NCBI GenBank assembly: GCA_900553965.1
Contig: USFX01000076.1
Location: 1 to 11,902 of the forward strand
Direction of reading: 5' to 3'
Source: an uncultured Prevotella sp.
Lineage (GTDB): Bacteria > Bacteroidota > Bacteroidia > Bacteroidales > Bacteroidaceae
Length of the DNA stretch: 11,902 nt
Positions 1 to 8,200 of this stretch are shown here, piece after piece; positions within the stretch are counted from its first letter, which is position 1, and every line of letters begins with the position of its first letter. Made by a program: the position numbers and the translations under genes. Below the pieces are notes generated by a model. That model did not search any database. It was not told where the DNA came from and saw only the letters and a list, made by a program, of their open reading frames with translations.

Positions 1-57
1 GGATGAGTTCGTATTTTGATACTGAATTTGATACACCCTCATTTTTTAATACCCGCC

Positions 58-507
58 TTACAGCTCCTGATAGTCGGGTATTTCGCGCAGAAAGACATAT
101 CTGTGATTGGCGTAGTCCATGCGGCAGCAATAGTGGTTGAGGCCGTTGCTCACGACGAGATAGTCGACATGGAGCAGCATGTTGTAGACCGAAATCTGGT
201 CGAAGACCTTCTGCTGGATGGCGACGGTCGGGGCTTTATACTCGATTATCATACGCGGCCTGAGCGAACTGTCGTAAAGGACGCTGTCGCAGCGCAGCCG
301 TTTGCTTCCCGAACGCAGCTCAATCTCGTTGGCCAGCAGTGCCGGCGGATAGCCTTTGTGGCCGATGAGAAAGTGGACGAAATGCTGGCGGACCCACTCT
401 TCGGGCGTCAGGGCGACATATTTGCGGCGCAGCACGTCGAGGATGGTGCGCCGGCCGGCCTGTTCGCCGATTCTTATGTCATATCGTGGAAGGTTCAGCT
501 GATACAT
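58..507 (-). CDS. HSDR_N_2-type PD-(D/E)XK nuclease-fold protein
   Basis: This 149-residue protein looks like the small Bacteroidetes proteins usually annotated as 'type I restriction enzyme R protein N-terminal domain-containing' (HSDR_N_2). What is visible is a PD-(D/E)XK-like arrangement: Glu61 in a short 'NEIEL' strand, Asp74 in 'RCDSVLY', then Glu89-Tyr-Lys91 in 'MIIEYKAP', with a Gln-rich helix after it. The full catalytic set seems present, so a nuclease or DNA-binding role is plausible, but no methylase or specificity gene is nearby and the function is unknown. It is not evidence of a restriction system. The ATG at 507 gives the usual family length. The gene is divergent from holA, an arrangement I recall from other Bacteroidales. 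No hairpin terminator is visible in the 57 bases after its stop. Confidence 0.85.
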   Translation of the reverse strand: MYQLNLPRYDIRIGEQAGRRTILDVLRRKYVALTPEEWVRQHFVHFLIGHKGYPPALLANEIELRSGSKRLRCDSVLYDSSLRPRMIIEYKAPTVAIQQKVFDQISVYNMLLHVDYLVVSNGLNHYCCRMDYANHRYVFLREIPDYQEL

Positions 508-685
508 GTCACAAATGTCTTTTCACCTTATTATATATATGTTCCGTTTCGTGATGACGTCCGGGACGACATCGCTGCAATGTCATTGCCGTTCTGTCGT
601 GATGCCTTTGATGCTTTCCGCCGTCCGGACGTTCCTGCGGCAGCAAAAAGGACGTAAATCCTTTTATATTGTCTCGGCTTTTCAC

Positions 686-693
686 TAACTTTG
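686..693 (+). promoter_or_regulatory. Putative -7 box (TAACTTTG) for holA
   Basis: TAACTTTG fits the Bacteroidetes -7 consensus TAnnTTTG. It lies 35 bases before the holA ATG, predicting a leader of about 30 nt. The only upstream -33 candidate is TTG at 669-671, spaced 14 bases away, which is shorter than usual. Assignment is by motif and position only. Confidence 0.55.
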
Positions 694-697
694 CATG

Positions 698-705
698 CAA
701 AAGTA
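698..705 (-). promoter_or_regulatory. Putative minus-strand -7 box (TACTTTTG)
   Basis: Read on the minus strand, CAAAAGTA becomes TACTTTTG, a match to TAnnTTTG. It is the only such match on this strand between the nuclease-fold gene and holA, so it may drive the gene at 58-507 with a long leader of about 185 nt. It forms a near-mirror image of the holA box at 686-693. No good -33 element is visible. Confidence 0.35.
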
Positions 706-728
706 ATAAATAATTAGCTGAAAACGAA

Positions 729-1754
729 ATGGCTGACAACAATACTGCAACATACGCCGGCATAATGGCCGATTTGAAGGCCCGGAAGTTTGCGCCGATA
801 TACTATCTGATGGGTGAGGAACCCTACTATATTGACAAGATAGCCGACTATATCGCCGAGAACGTGCTCCGGCCCGAAGAGCGCGACTTCAATCTGATGG
901 TCATGTACGGCTCCGATGTCACGGCCGTGCAGGTCGTCGACCCCGCTAAGCGCTATCCGATGATGTCCGACTATCAGGTCATCATCGTCAAGGAGGCGCA
1001 GAACATCCGCAACACCGATGCACTGGAGGCCTATCTCAAGAACCCGCCGGCCTCGACAATCCTCGTGATGTGTCACAAGAACGGCGTGCTTGACCGGCGC
1101 AAGAAATTGGCCGCAACGGTGGAGAAGGTGGGAGTGCTCTTTGAGAGCAAGAAGATGCGCGAGCGCGACCTGCCCGCCTTCATCGAGGCATACCTCCGCC
1201 AGCATGGCGCGAGCATCGACCCGAAGTCACAGCAGATCATCGCTGATTCAATCGGCGCCGACCTAAACCGGCTGACAGGGGAGCTCGACAAGCTGCTCAT
1301 CTCGCTGCCGGAAAACGACCGCCGCGTCACTCCGCTGGTCGTGGAGCAGCAGATTGGGGTGAGCAAGGATTTCAACTCGTTCGAGCTGCGCGATGCCATC
1401 GTCCGCCGCGACGTCTTCAAGGCAAATCAGATTGTGAAATATTTCAACGAAAATCCAAAGGCAGGAAGTCTCTACAGCTTTCTTCCGATGCTCTTCAACT
1501 ACTTCCAGAACCTAATGATCGCTTTTTATTGCCCCCAGCGCAACAGTCAGGAAGCGCTCGCGAAGTGGCTCGATTTGCGGTCGCCGTGGGCTGCCAAGGA
1601 TTACATCACGGGCATGCAGAATTACACGGGAATGAAAGTTCTCCAGATAATTTCCCAATTTAGGGCCATAGATGCCAAAAGTAAGGGCCTCGATAACCCT
1701 AATACACCCTCCGGAGAGCTCGTAAAAGAGTTAATTTTCTTTATATTCCACTGA
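729..1754 (+). CDS. holA: DNA polymerase III subunit delta (HolA)
   Basis: This is the delta subunit of the clamp-loader complex, which opens the beta sliding clamp during replication and acts in the cytoplasm at the replisome. The 341-residue length is normal for the family. The N-terminal domain starts with 'APIYYLMGEEPYYID' (residues 22-36), the degenerate nucleotide-binding-like opening typical of delta. The central part has the 'GADLNRLTGELDKLL' helix, and the C-terminal collar domain ends in 'SGELVKELIFFIFH', a helix pattern seen in Bacteroidetes homologues. The ATG at 729 gives a full N-terminus; no strong Shine-Dalgarno site precedes it, as is usual in this phylum. A -7 promoter box lies at 686-693 and a hairpin-T terminator at 1792-1816, so it is probably transcribed alone. 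Confidence 0.95.
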   Translation: MADNNTATYAGIMADLKARKFAPIYYLMGEEPYYIDKIADYIAENVLRPEERDFNLMVMYGSDVTAVQVVDPAKRYPMMSDYQVIIVKEAQNIRNTDALEAYLKNPPASTILVMCHKNGVLDRRKKLAATVEKVGVLFESKKMRERDLPAFIEAYLRQHGASIDPKSQQIIADSIGADLNRLTGELDKLLISLPENDRRVTPLVVEQQIGVSKDFNSFELRDAIVRRDVFKANQIVKYFNENPKAGSLYSFLPMLFNYFQNLMIAFYCPQRNSQEALAKWLDLRSPWAAKDYITGMQNYTGMKVLQIISQFRAIDAKSKGLDNPNTPSGELVKELIFFIFH

Positions 1755-1791
1755 AAAACGGCCATTTTCCGGCCAAATTTTTTCTATTTTG

Positions 1792-1816
1792 AGCGTTCGT
1801 GAGAACGCTTTTTTTT
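1792..1816 (+). terminator. Rho-independent terminator of holA
   Basis: A perfect 7-bp stem, AGCGTTC (1792-1798) with GAACGCT (1803-1809), closes on a GTGA tetraloop and runs into eight T residues at 1809-1816. It starts 37 bases after the holA stop codon. Confidence 0.9.
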
Positions 1817-2448
1817 GACCTAACTCCCATATAAATCAGGGACTTCACTCATTTTTACCCCCTCCAAATTTCGCGAATTTGAAACTTTTCGGCCCGTCGT
1901 TCAGAATTCTTCAAAAATGGCGAAATTCCGCATTTTGGCCTCTCCGGAATTCGGAGTTAGCTTTTATTAAGATTTCATTCTGTTGATATAAAAACGTAAA
2001 CGCAAACAAACGGCGCTTCAAAATTCACTTTAAAACATTGAATTTACATTCCCATTACATACTTTAATGATTGTAAAATGTGAATATTTAAATTTAAATA
2101 TTGTAATTTAAAACCGTGAACGAATAATCATGCAACACCAGTATATTTACGATAATTAATTAAATATCAACAAATTAAGCATAAAAAACGAAGCGTTTTA
2201 CGCCTTTATCCACCGCATTTCGTTAAAAATGGCCCTTCAGGGGCTTGTCGGCCGTTAAACGTCCGTAAATAGTCTATTATATATCAGTCATTTACATAAA
2301 ATGCCTTTACCAAACATTTGTAATCTTTCCGGCATGTAAATTCAACTTTGCAAACGTGAATCTACGAAACGACGGGTACGCCATTGCTAATTTGCAAATA
2401 TAAAAACACAAATCAATAATATGCGAATTAAAATTCAATAAACATTTG
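1817..2448. other. AT-rich non-coding region between holA and the HTH gene
   Basis: I find no convincing gene or RNA in this stretch of about 630 bases; reading frames are short and lack recognisable sequence. It is much more AT-rich than the flanking genes, especially from 1980 on. It holds a 5-bp hairpin CTCCG-GAATT-CGGAG (1942-1956), a perfect 20-bp AT palindrome (2083-2102), a short hairpin AAAACG-AAG-CGTTTT (2185-2199), one near-consensus DnaA box (TTATCCACC, 2206-2214), and two copies of the palindromic core TTTGCAAA (2347-2354 and 2391-2398). The last two could be regulator sites for the downstream HTH gene, but this is speculation. Confidence 0.6.
2083..2102. repeat. Perfect 20-bp AT-only palindrome
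   Basis: AATATTTAAATTTAAATATT reads the same on both strands over all 20 bases and contains no G or C. It sits in the middle of the AT-rich non-coding region. It could be a protein-binding site or an easily melted segment; the sequence alone does not decide. Confidence 0.8.
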
Positions 2449-2479
2449 TTGTCAGTCTCAAAAATTTGCTTTACCTTTG
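2449..2479 (+). promoter_or_regulatory. Bacteroidetes-type promoter of the HTH regulator
   Basis: TACCTTTG (2472-2479) matches TAnnTTTG, and a TTG lies at 2449-2451, 20 bases upstream, within an ATTTGTTG run. This is one of the better promoter matches in the window. Transcription would start near 2485, which rules out translation starts upstream of that point and leaves ATG 2505 or ATG 2532. Confidence 0.65.
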
Positions 2480-2531
2480 TAAACGCAATGAAAACCGGAG
2501 CAAAATGCCCCTTAAAGCCCACTTAACGGTT

Positions 2532-3002
2532 ATGAAAGATAGAATCAGACAGATAATGGAGTCGCTTCACATGAGCCAGCAGGTCTTCGCTCAGTTCATA
2601 GAGATGTCCCCTGCTTCGCTAAGCGGCATCTTCACCGAGCGTACCCGTCCCACCCTGAACACGGTGGAAGCTATCAAGAAGAAAATTCCCAACATCAACA
2701 CAGATTGGCTCATGTTCGGTTCCGGAAGCATGTACGTACAGTCAGATGACGACACGGTGGCGACGCCGGAACGGCCGGCCGACCCGACGGAACCGATGCT
2801 CGATTTTGGAGCGGCCGACATTCCCGCTCCCCCATCGGCCGCTCCGGCCGTTCATAGTCATGACGGAGGACGGATGATGCGCCCGGAGATCATCCGCGAG
2901 GAAATCAAATATGTTGACAGACCGCAGCGTAAGATAACCGAGATACGCATCTATTTTGACGACCTTACGTTCGAGACGTTTGTGCCGTCGAAGAGCCATT
3001 AA
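2532..3002 (+). CDS. Helix-turn-helix (XRE-like) regulator
   Basis: A 156-residue protein with an N-terminal XRE/Cro-like helix-turn-helix: 'MSQQVFAQFIEMSPASLSGIF' spans the second and recognition helices (about residues 14-34), followed by 'RTRPTLNTVEAIKKKIP' and 'TDWLMFGSGSMY' (to residue 68), phrases typical of Bacteroidales HTH proteins. A proline- and alanine-rich linker (about 75-115) looks disordered. The C-terminus 'TEIRIYFDDLTFETFV' is a separate short conserved-looking strand segment. I chose ATG 2532 because 'MKDRIRQIMES' is the usual beginning of such proteins; ATG 2505 in the same frame would add nine residues, and the TTG at 2466 lies upstream of the predicted transcription start. 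No target genes are evident; self-regulation through the upstream palindromes is possible. I do not recognise a gene name. Confidence 0.85.
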   Translation: MKDRIRQIMESLHMSQQVFAQFIEMSPASLSGIFTERTRPTLNTVEAIKKKIPNINTDWLMFGSGSMYVQSDDDTVATPERPADPTEPMLDFGAADIPAPPSAAPAVHSHDGGRMMRPEIIREEIKYVDRPQRKITEIRIYFDDLTFETFVPSKSH

Positions 3003-3329
3003 TTTGGTGGAAAGGCAAGGACAGGATGTTTCTGTCGGTCCGGTGCCGCCGCCGTTTCATTTAGCTGATGGAACAGAAAACGTCTTTGGTGTGACTGTGG
3101 GACGTCTCTTGTGTAACATCAAAACGTTTTTGGTGGAACCGCGAGGTGTCCAATCATTGTTACTTGGGCCACGTAACGGTGTTACTTAAGCCACGAACGG
3201 TGTTACATGGTCTGTGTAACACCGTTACGTGGCTCGTGTCATAAATCTAAAACTGTATGTCTGTTGAAAGAGTCGCGGCTCAATGTGCGATTTCTGCCGC
3301 CGGCAAACCTTTTAATGGGATTTTTTGTA
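3003..3329. other. Repeat-containing non-coding region upstream of pyrK
   Basis: There is no convincing gene here. The region holds two near-identical 15-mers, AAAACGTCTTTGGTG (3077-3091) and AAAACGTTTTTGGTG (3121-3135), and the repeat cluster at 3158-3233 described separately. No T-run terminator follows the HTH gene, so read-through into this DNA is possible. Confidence 0.6.
3168..3233. repeat. 18-bp perfect inverted repeat with an additional direct copy
   Basis: GCCACGTAACGGTGTTAC (3168-3185) is exactly complementary to 3216-3233. A second direct copy lies between them at 3190-3206 and differs from the first only by loss of one T (GCCACG-AACGGTGTTAC). The direct copies sit in a unit of about 22 bases beginning TGTTACTT at 3159 and 3180. 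The right arm can therefore pair with either left copy, giving two mutually exclusive stem-loops. No T-run follows, so it is not an ordinary intrinsic terminator. Confidence 0.9.
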
Positions 3330-3337
3330 TAAATTTG
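3330..3337 (+). promoter_or_regulatory. Putative -7 box (TAAATTTG) for pyrK-pyrD
   Basis: TAAATTTG matches TAnnTTTG and lies 57 bases before the ATG at 3395. A T-rich segment (3310-3313) sits where a -33 element would be, but it is not a clear TTTG. The predicted leader is about 50 nt. No attenuator-type hairpin is seen between box and gene. Confidence 0.5.
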
Positions 3338-3394
3338 CAGTTGGAAACCCAAACCGATATTCAATAGGAACGAAAAAACAATCCAATAGTGAAA

Positions 3395-4174
3395 ATGAAG
3401 AAACATATCCTTGACCTTATGGTCAAATCGGTGGAACGCATCAACAGCCGTTATGTGCTGATCAGACTGACGGACGACCGGCCCCTGCCCGAGATGCGGC
3501 CCGGCCAGTTTGTAGAGGTGCGTGCCGACGGCACGGCCGACACCTTCCTGCGCCGTCCGATATCCATCAATTTTGTCGACCGCGACGCCAACGAGCTTTG
3601 GCTGCTCGTGGCTGTGGTGGGTGACGGACCCCGCCGCATCGCTTCCGTACAGCCCGGCGGACGTCTCAACTGTGTCCTGCCTTTGGGAAATGGCTTCACC
3701 ATGCCTAAGACTCAGTCAGAAAGGGTGCTTCTCGTGGGCGGTGGCGTCGGTGTGGCCCCGTTGCTCTATATGGGTGCGGAGATGAAGCGGATGGGCTGCG
3801 AGCCCACTTTCCTGCTTGGGGCGCGCAGTGAGACCGACCTGCTGGAAATAGACTATTTTAATAAGTACGGGCGCGTGTGTGTGACGACAGAGGACGGTTC
3901 GGCCGGCGAGCGCGGTTTCGTGACCAACCATTCTGTCCTGAAAGAAGAGCCTCGGTTTGACCGCATTGCCACCTGCGGCCCGAAGCCGATGATGGTGGCC
4001 GTAGCCCGCTATGCCTCCGGGACGGGTATCAGCTGCGAGGCTTCGCTGGAGAACATGATGGCCTGCGGCGTGGGCGCCTGTCTGTGTTGCGTGGAGAAGA
4101 CCACGGTGGGCAATCTGTGTGTGTGCAAGGAGGGTCCGGTGTTTAACGTAAAGAAACTGTTATGGCAGATCTGA
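3395..4174 (+). CDS. pyrK: Dihydroorotate dehydrogenase B, electron transfer subunit (PyrK)
   Basis: PyrK carries FAD and a [2Fe-2S] cluster and passes electrons from dihydroorotate oxidation in PyrD to NAD+. Over 259 residues the ferredoxin-reductase fold is clear: 'RRPISI' (53-58) for FAD, 'GGGVGVAPL' (115-123) at the start of the NAD-binding domain, 'ATCGPKPMM' near its end, and a C-terminal cluster segment with Cys224, Cys229, Cys232 and Cys244 in the expected C-x4-C-x2-C-xn-C spacing. Cys231 and Cys242 are extra cysteines beside them. I chose ATG 3395 ('MKKHIL'), the usual Bacteroidales beginning; a GTG at 3389 in frame would add two residues. The gene overlaps pyrD by 13 bases, consistent with coupled translation of two subunits made in equal amounts. 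Confidence 0.93.
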   Translation: MKKHILDLMVKSVERINSRYVLIRLTDDRPLPEMRPGQFVEVRADGTADTFLRRPISINFVDRDANELWLLVAVVGDGPRRIASVQPGGRLNCVLPLGNGFTMPKTQSERVLLVGGGVGVAPLLYMGAEMKRMGCEPTFLLGARSETDLLEIDYFNKYGRVCVTTEDGSAGERGFVTNHSVLKEEPRFDRIATCGPKPMMVAVARYASGTGISCEASLENMMACGVGACLCCVEKTTVGNLCVCKEGPVFNVKKLLWQI

Positions 4175-5073
4175 GTGTAAAGATAAACAGTCTGTGCCTG
4201 AAGAACCCCGTGATGACGGCGTCGGGCACGTTCGGCTACGGCCTTGAGTTTGCCGATTTCGTGCCGCTGGACGGCATCGGCGGAATAATCGTTAAGGGAA
4301 CGACCCTGAAGCCGCGTGAGGGCAACGACTATCCCCGCATGGCCGAGACGGCCCACGGCATGCTTAACTGCGTGGGCTTGCAGAACAAGGGAGTGGACTA
4401 TTTTTGCGAGAATATCTATCCGCAGATAAAGAACATCGACACCAATATGATTGTCAACGTCAGCGGTTCGTCACCCGAAGATTATGCCGAGTGCGCCGCC
4501 CGCATTGACGCCCTGGAGCGTATTCCGGCCATCGAGCTGAACATCTCCTGTCCCAATGTGCGTGACGGGGGCATGGCTTTCGGTGTGACCTGCGAGGGAG
4601 CGGCGAGTGTCGTCCGCGCCGTCCGTGCCCGTTACGGCAAGACGCTCATCGTCAAGCTGTCGCCCAACGTTACCGACATAGCCGAGATTGCCCGTGCTTG
4701 TGAGGCAGAGGGGGCCGATAGTGTCTCGCTAATCAACACCCTGATGGGCATGTCCATCGACATTGAGCGCCGCCGTTCGCGTCTCAGTATCGGCACAGGC
4801 GGACTGAGCGGTCCGGCCGTGAAGCCCGTCGCCCTGCGCATGGTGTGGCAGGTGGCGCGTGCTGTGAAGATACCCGTCATCGGTCTTGGAGGCATCACGA
4901 CGGCCACCGATGCCATCGAGTTCCTCATGGCGGGAGCCACGGCGGTGGAGATAGGTACGGCAAACTTTCTCGACCCGGCCGTGACTATCAAGGTGCGCGA
5001 CGGTATCGACGCATGGCTTGATGCCCACGGATGTCGTTCGGTGAATGAGATAGTAGGTGTATTAGACGCATAA
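4162..5073 (+). CDS. pyrD: Dihydroorotate dehydrogenase B, catalytic subunit (PyrD)
   Basis: This FMN enzyme oxidises dihydroorotate to orotate, the fourth step of pyrimidine synthesis, in the cytoplasm. The 303-residue protein has the class 1 (family 1B) features: 'LKNPVMTASGTFGYG' at the N-terminus, 'LNCVGLQNKG', 'NISCPNV' (127-133) with Cys130 as the expected catalytic base, 'KLSPNVTDI' with Lys165, 'LSGPAVKP', the phosphate-binding 'GLGGI' (241-245) and 'AGATAVEIGTANF'. A Cys rather than Ser as the base, together with the adjacent pyrK, marks it as the NAD-linked B type rather than the quinone-linked membrane type. Its ATG lies inside the 3' end of pyrK in another frame. A terminator follows nine bases after the stop. 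Confidence 0.97.
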   Translation: MADLSVKINSLCLKNPVMTASGTFGYGLEFADFVPLDGIGGIIVKGTTLKPREGNDYPRMAETAHGMLNCVGLQNKGVDYFCENIYPQIKNIDTNMIVNVSGSSPEDYAECAARIDALERIPAIELNISCPNVRDGGMAFGVTCEGAASVVRAVRARYGKTLIVKLSPNVTDIAEIARACEAEGADSVSLINTLMGMSIDIERRRSRLSIGTGGLSGPAVKPVALRMVWQVARAVKIPVIGLGGITTATDAIEFLMAGATAVEIGTANFLDPAVTIKVRDGIDAWLDAHGCRSVNEIVGVLDA

Positions 5074-5081
5074 GAAAGCTT

Positions 5082-5113
5082 GGACTGCACATTGTGGCAG
5101 TCCTTTATTTTTT
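5082..5113 (+). terminator. Rho-independent terminator of pyrK-pyrD
   Basis: GGACTGC (5082-5088) pairs perfectly with GCAGTCC (5097-5103) around an 8-base loop, followed by TTTATTTTTT. It lies just after the pyrD stop codon and separates the pyr genes from the lyase gene. Confidence 0.88.
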
Positions 5114-5166
5114 GATTTTAAGCATATCTATTTGATTACGTGCACGCGTACATCATGTTTTTTAAT

Positions 5167-5174
5167 TATATTTG
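5167..5174 (+). promoter_or_regulatory. Putative -7 box (TATATTTG) of the pectate-lyase-like gene
   Basis: TATATTTG matches TAnnTTTG and lies 42 bases before the ATG at 5216, after the pyr terminator, so the lyase gene is probably transcribed separately with a leader of about 36 nt. No TTTG at a normal -33 distance is visible; the nearest (5131-5134) is too far, which may mean activator dependence. Confidence 0.5.
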
Positions 5175-5215
5175 CAAGTCAAACTATTAACTGAAAACTA
5201 ATTATCAGTATTTAT

Positions 5216-8200
5216 ATGAAAGCTAAAAAAACTACTCTGCTTCTTGGCTCGTTGCTATTGTGCGGCAGCCTCAGCGTCAGCGCCCAGCAGCTGGCGTTTC
5301 CCGGAGCACAGGGTTGGGGACGTTTCGCTACCGGCGGACGTACTGGTACTGTTTATCATGTGACCAACCTCAACGACAGTGGTACGGGTTCACTGCGTGA
5401 TGCTGTAAGTCAGCCGAACCGCATCGTCGTATTCGACGTTGCTGGAGTCATCAGAATCAACACCCGCATCGTGTTCGCCAGAAACCTCTATGTGGCCGGA
5501 CAGACAGCTCCGGGCGAGGGTATCACCGTCTACGGTAACGGTGTCTCCTTCTCAGGTGCCACCAATACCATCGTGCGTTACATGCGTTTCCGCATGGGTA
5601 AGGTCGGCGACAGCGGAAAGGATTGCGCCGGAATAGCCAACGGAACGGACATGATCTTCGACCATTGTTCGTTCTCTTGGGGACTTGATGAGACGTTCTC
5701 CATCAACCCCGACGGCAAGGGCACAAAACCGGAGCGCATCACTATCTCCAACACCATCATGGGACAGGGTCTCATGACCCACTCTGCCGGAGGACTGATG
5801 CAGTCTGACAACATCACACTCTACCGCAATCTCTATGTTGACAACAGTACCCGTAACAACAAGATAAAGGGCATCAACCAGTATGTCAACAACATTGTCT
5901 ACAACTGGAAGAACGCCGCATACAACATGGGAGGCGACTCTGAGGGCGAGAGCTACTGCAACATAGAGAGCAACCTCTTCATAAACGGACCGGCAAAGGG
6001 CGGTGCCGCATTTACCGGAGGAAACACCAACTTCCACTTCTACGGTGACGACAACTGGCAGGACAGCAACATGGACGGCAAGTTTGATCCGTCGTTGGTG
6101 ACCGACTATTCTGCCGCAGACCGTCAGGACACACCTTACGATTATCCTGAATTGGAGAAGTTCCCCGGCAATACGCTTGTCGACAACCTTCTGCCGACAA
6201 TCGGTGCATCACTGCCTTACCGCGACCTATCGGACTGCTACATGATTGATGAAGTCTATTCTTTCGGTAAGAAGGGCGCGCTCATATATGACGAGAAGTC
6301 GCTTATTTATGGTACCCCCGACACGTGGAACATGTGGGCCGGCAACAAACGTGTTGATACAGACGGCGACGGTATGCCCGACGCATGGGAAGAGGCCAAC
6401 GGCACCGACCCGAATAAGAACGACGCCATGACCATCGCGACCAACGGATATACTAACATCGAGAACTACATCAACAGTATCACACGTGACGACCGCGACT
6501 ACTTCCTTCGTGCGCCGCTCTGTCTGCAGCATGAGATTTCGACAGAGAATTCTATCACTGTGACATGGCTCGACTATACGGACAACGAGGAAGGCTTCAT
6601 CGTCGAGCTGGAGAAGAACGGGGCTTTTGTGGAAGTGGGCCGTACGGCTGCCAATGTCAACGTCTTTACGATTACGGACGAATCGCTCGAACCTGCCAAA
6701 TCATATAATGTGCGCGTGCGTGCATTTGCCGGAGAGAATGTTTCGGAGCTTTCCAACACGCTGACGGCAAAGACACGTCCTGTTCCGGTGGAGGTTGTCG
6801 ATATCGACACATTCGCTCCCGATTATACATGGGCAGGCGGTAGCGGCGCGTGGAACATGGCTTCTACAAACTGGGTAGAAGGTGGTACATACGCTGACGG
6901 CAAGAATGTGCTCATCGCCCCGACGGAAAACATCGAGGTGGACATCACCGAAAGCGTACAGCCGGCAGCCGTAGTGGTGAAAGGTGACGCCGATGTGACT
7001 TTGAAAGGAACCGGTTCTATCACCGGTGTTTCTTCGCTGAATAAAGCCGGAACTGGTGCGCTCATCGTTCAGACACCCCAGAGTTATGAGGGTGCTACGG
7101 TGTTGCACGACGGTACTTATGAGTTCTCGACCATCGCCAATGGCGGTGTTGCCAGCGGTCTCGGTGCTTCTCAGGAATTCGCACAAAACTGGATTTGGGC
7201 CGGCGGTACATACAAGTACACCGGAGCGAGCGCATCGACCAACCGTTCGGCCACGCTCGACGGCAATACTACGTTCAACATTGAGAACAAGGCGGCTGCT
7301 ATCAGCATGTCGGGCTCAATCGAAGGAGCCGGCAATCTGACTGTCGACGGTGCTGGACAGATAACGGTCAACAACACTGAATTCTTCAAGTACGACGGCA
7401 ATCTGATTATGAAAGGCGGTAAGGTGCTACTCAACGGCGAGATGGTTTCCAAGGCCGGACTCGGCACGGTGAGCAAGCTCGTGATGTGCGGTGGTACGTT
7501 TGCCACATCCAGCGGCAACGACAAGAACCCCACATATACCTTCCCCATCGAAATAACAGAAGATACCCATTCTTCCATTTCATTCTTCCGTAACTGCCTG
7601 ATTAAGTCGGCTGTGAGCGGTAGCGGAACAGTTGATTGGGAGGTGAACTGGGTTCGCGAGTACATCGAGGGCGACTGGAGCAAATTTACGGGTCGCGTCA
7701 TTGTCAACGGAACCGGTAAGGCCGCTAACAGCCAGTTCGCTATCCGTAACGGCAGTGGTATCCAAAACGGAACATTCACTCTTAAGGGAACGGCGCAGAT
7801 TGTCGGTGGCAAGAATGAGTCAACGTATTATCTCGGCGGTCTGTCTGGTGCTGCAGGCACATTCCTTTCAGGATTTGACGTTAAGAACGCTGGACGAGGA
7901 ACCTGGATTGTAGGTTCGGCAAATACGGACGAGACATTCGAAGGTGTCATTGACGGCCGTTCCCAGAAAGGTCAGGACGGTACGACGAGCATTGAGAAGG
8001 TCGGTTCGGGCGACTGGCGCCTCACCGGAAAGAACATCTATAAGGGTACGACCCAGATCCGTGGCGGCCGCCTCGTCGTGAACGGCAACAACAGCGGCGC
8101 CGGCGCATACACAGTCAATGCCAACGCCACGCTGGCCGGTAAGGGAACAGTGGGCGGTGCCGTGTCGGTGAAGAGCGACGGAATCGTCTTTGCAGGCGAT

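Noticed and set aside
58..507. A type I restriction-modification locus
   Set aside because: Only a short HSDR_N_2-type domain protein is present; there is no helicase motor, methylase or specificity subunit.
16..657. 213-codon plus-strand reading frame opposite the nuclease-fold gene
   Set aside because: It is antisense to a gene with a clear PD-(D/E)XK pattern and its translation resembles no family; GC-rich codons make such mirror frames common.
2206..2214. TTATCCACC as a sign of a replication origin
   Set aside because: Only one DnaA-like box is seen, with one mismatch, and no dnaA, gidA or other origin-linked gene is present in the window.
3168..3233. CRISPR array or attachment site
   Set aside because: There are only three copies of about 18 bases, one inverted, with no regular spacers, no cas genes and no integrase nearby.
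5231..5269. Lipoprotein signal for the lyase (Cys16)
   Set aside because: The residues before Cys16 are Leu-Leu-Leu, not a lipobox with Gly/Ala/Ser at -1, while a good signal peptidase I site (Val-Ser-Ala) follows at residue 23.
7171..7812. 213-codon minus-strand frame within the lyase gene
   Set aside because: It lies wholly inside the continuous 1343-residue lyase frame and has low-complexity Pro/Leu/Ser-rich translation without any motif.
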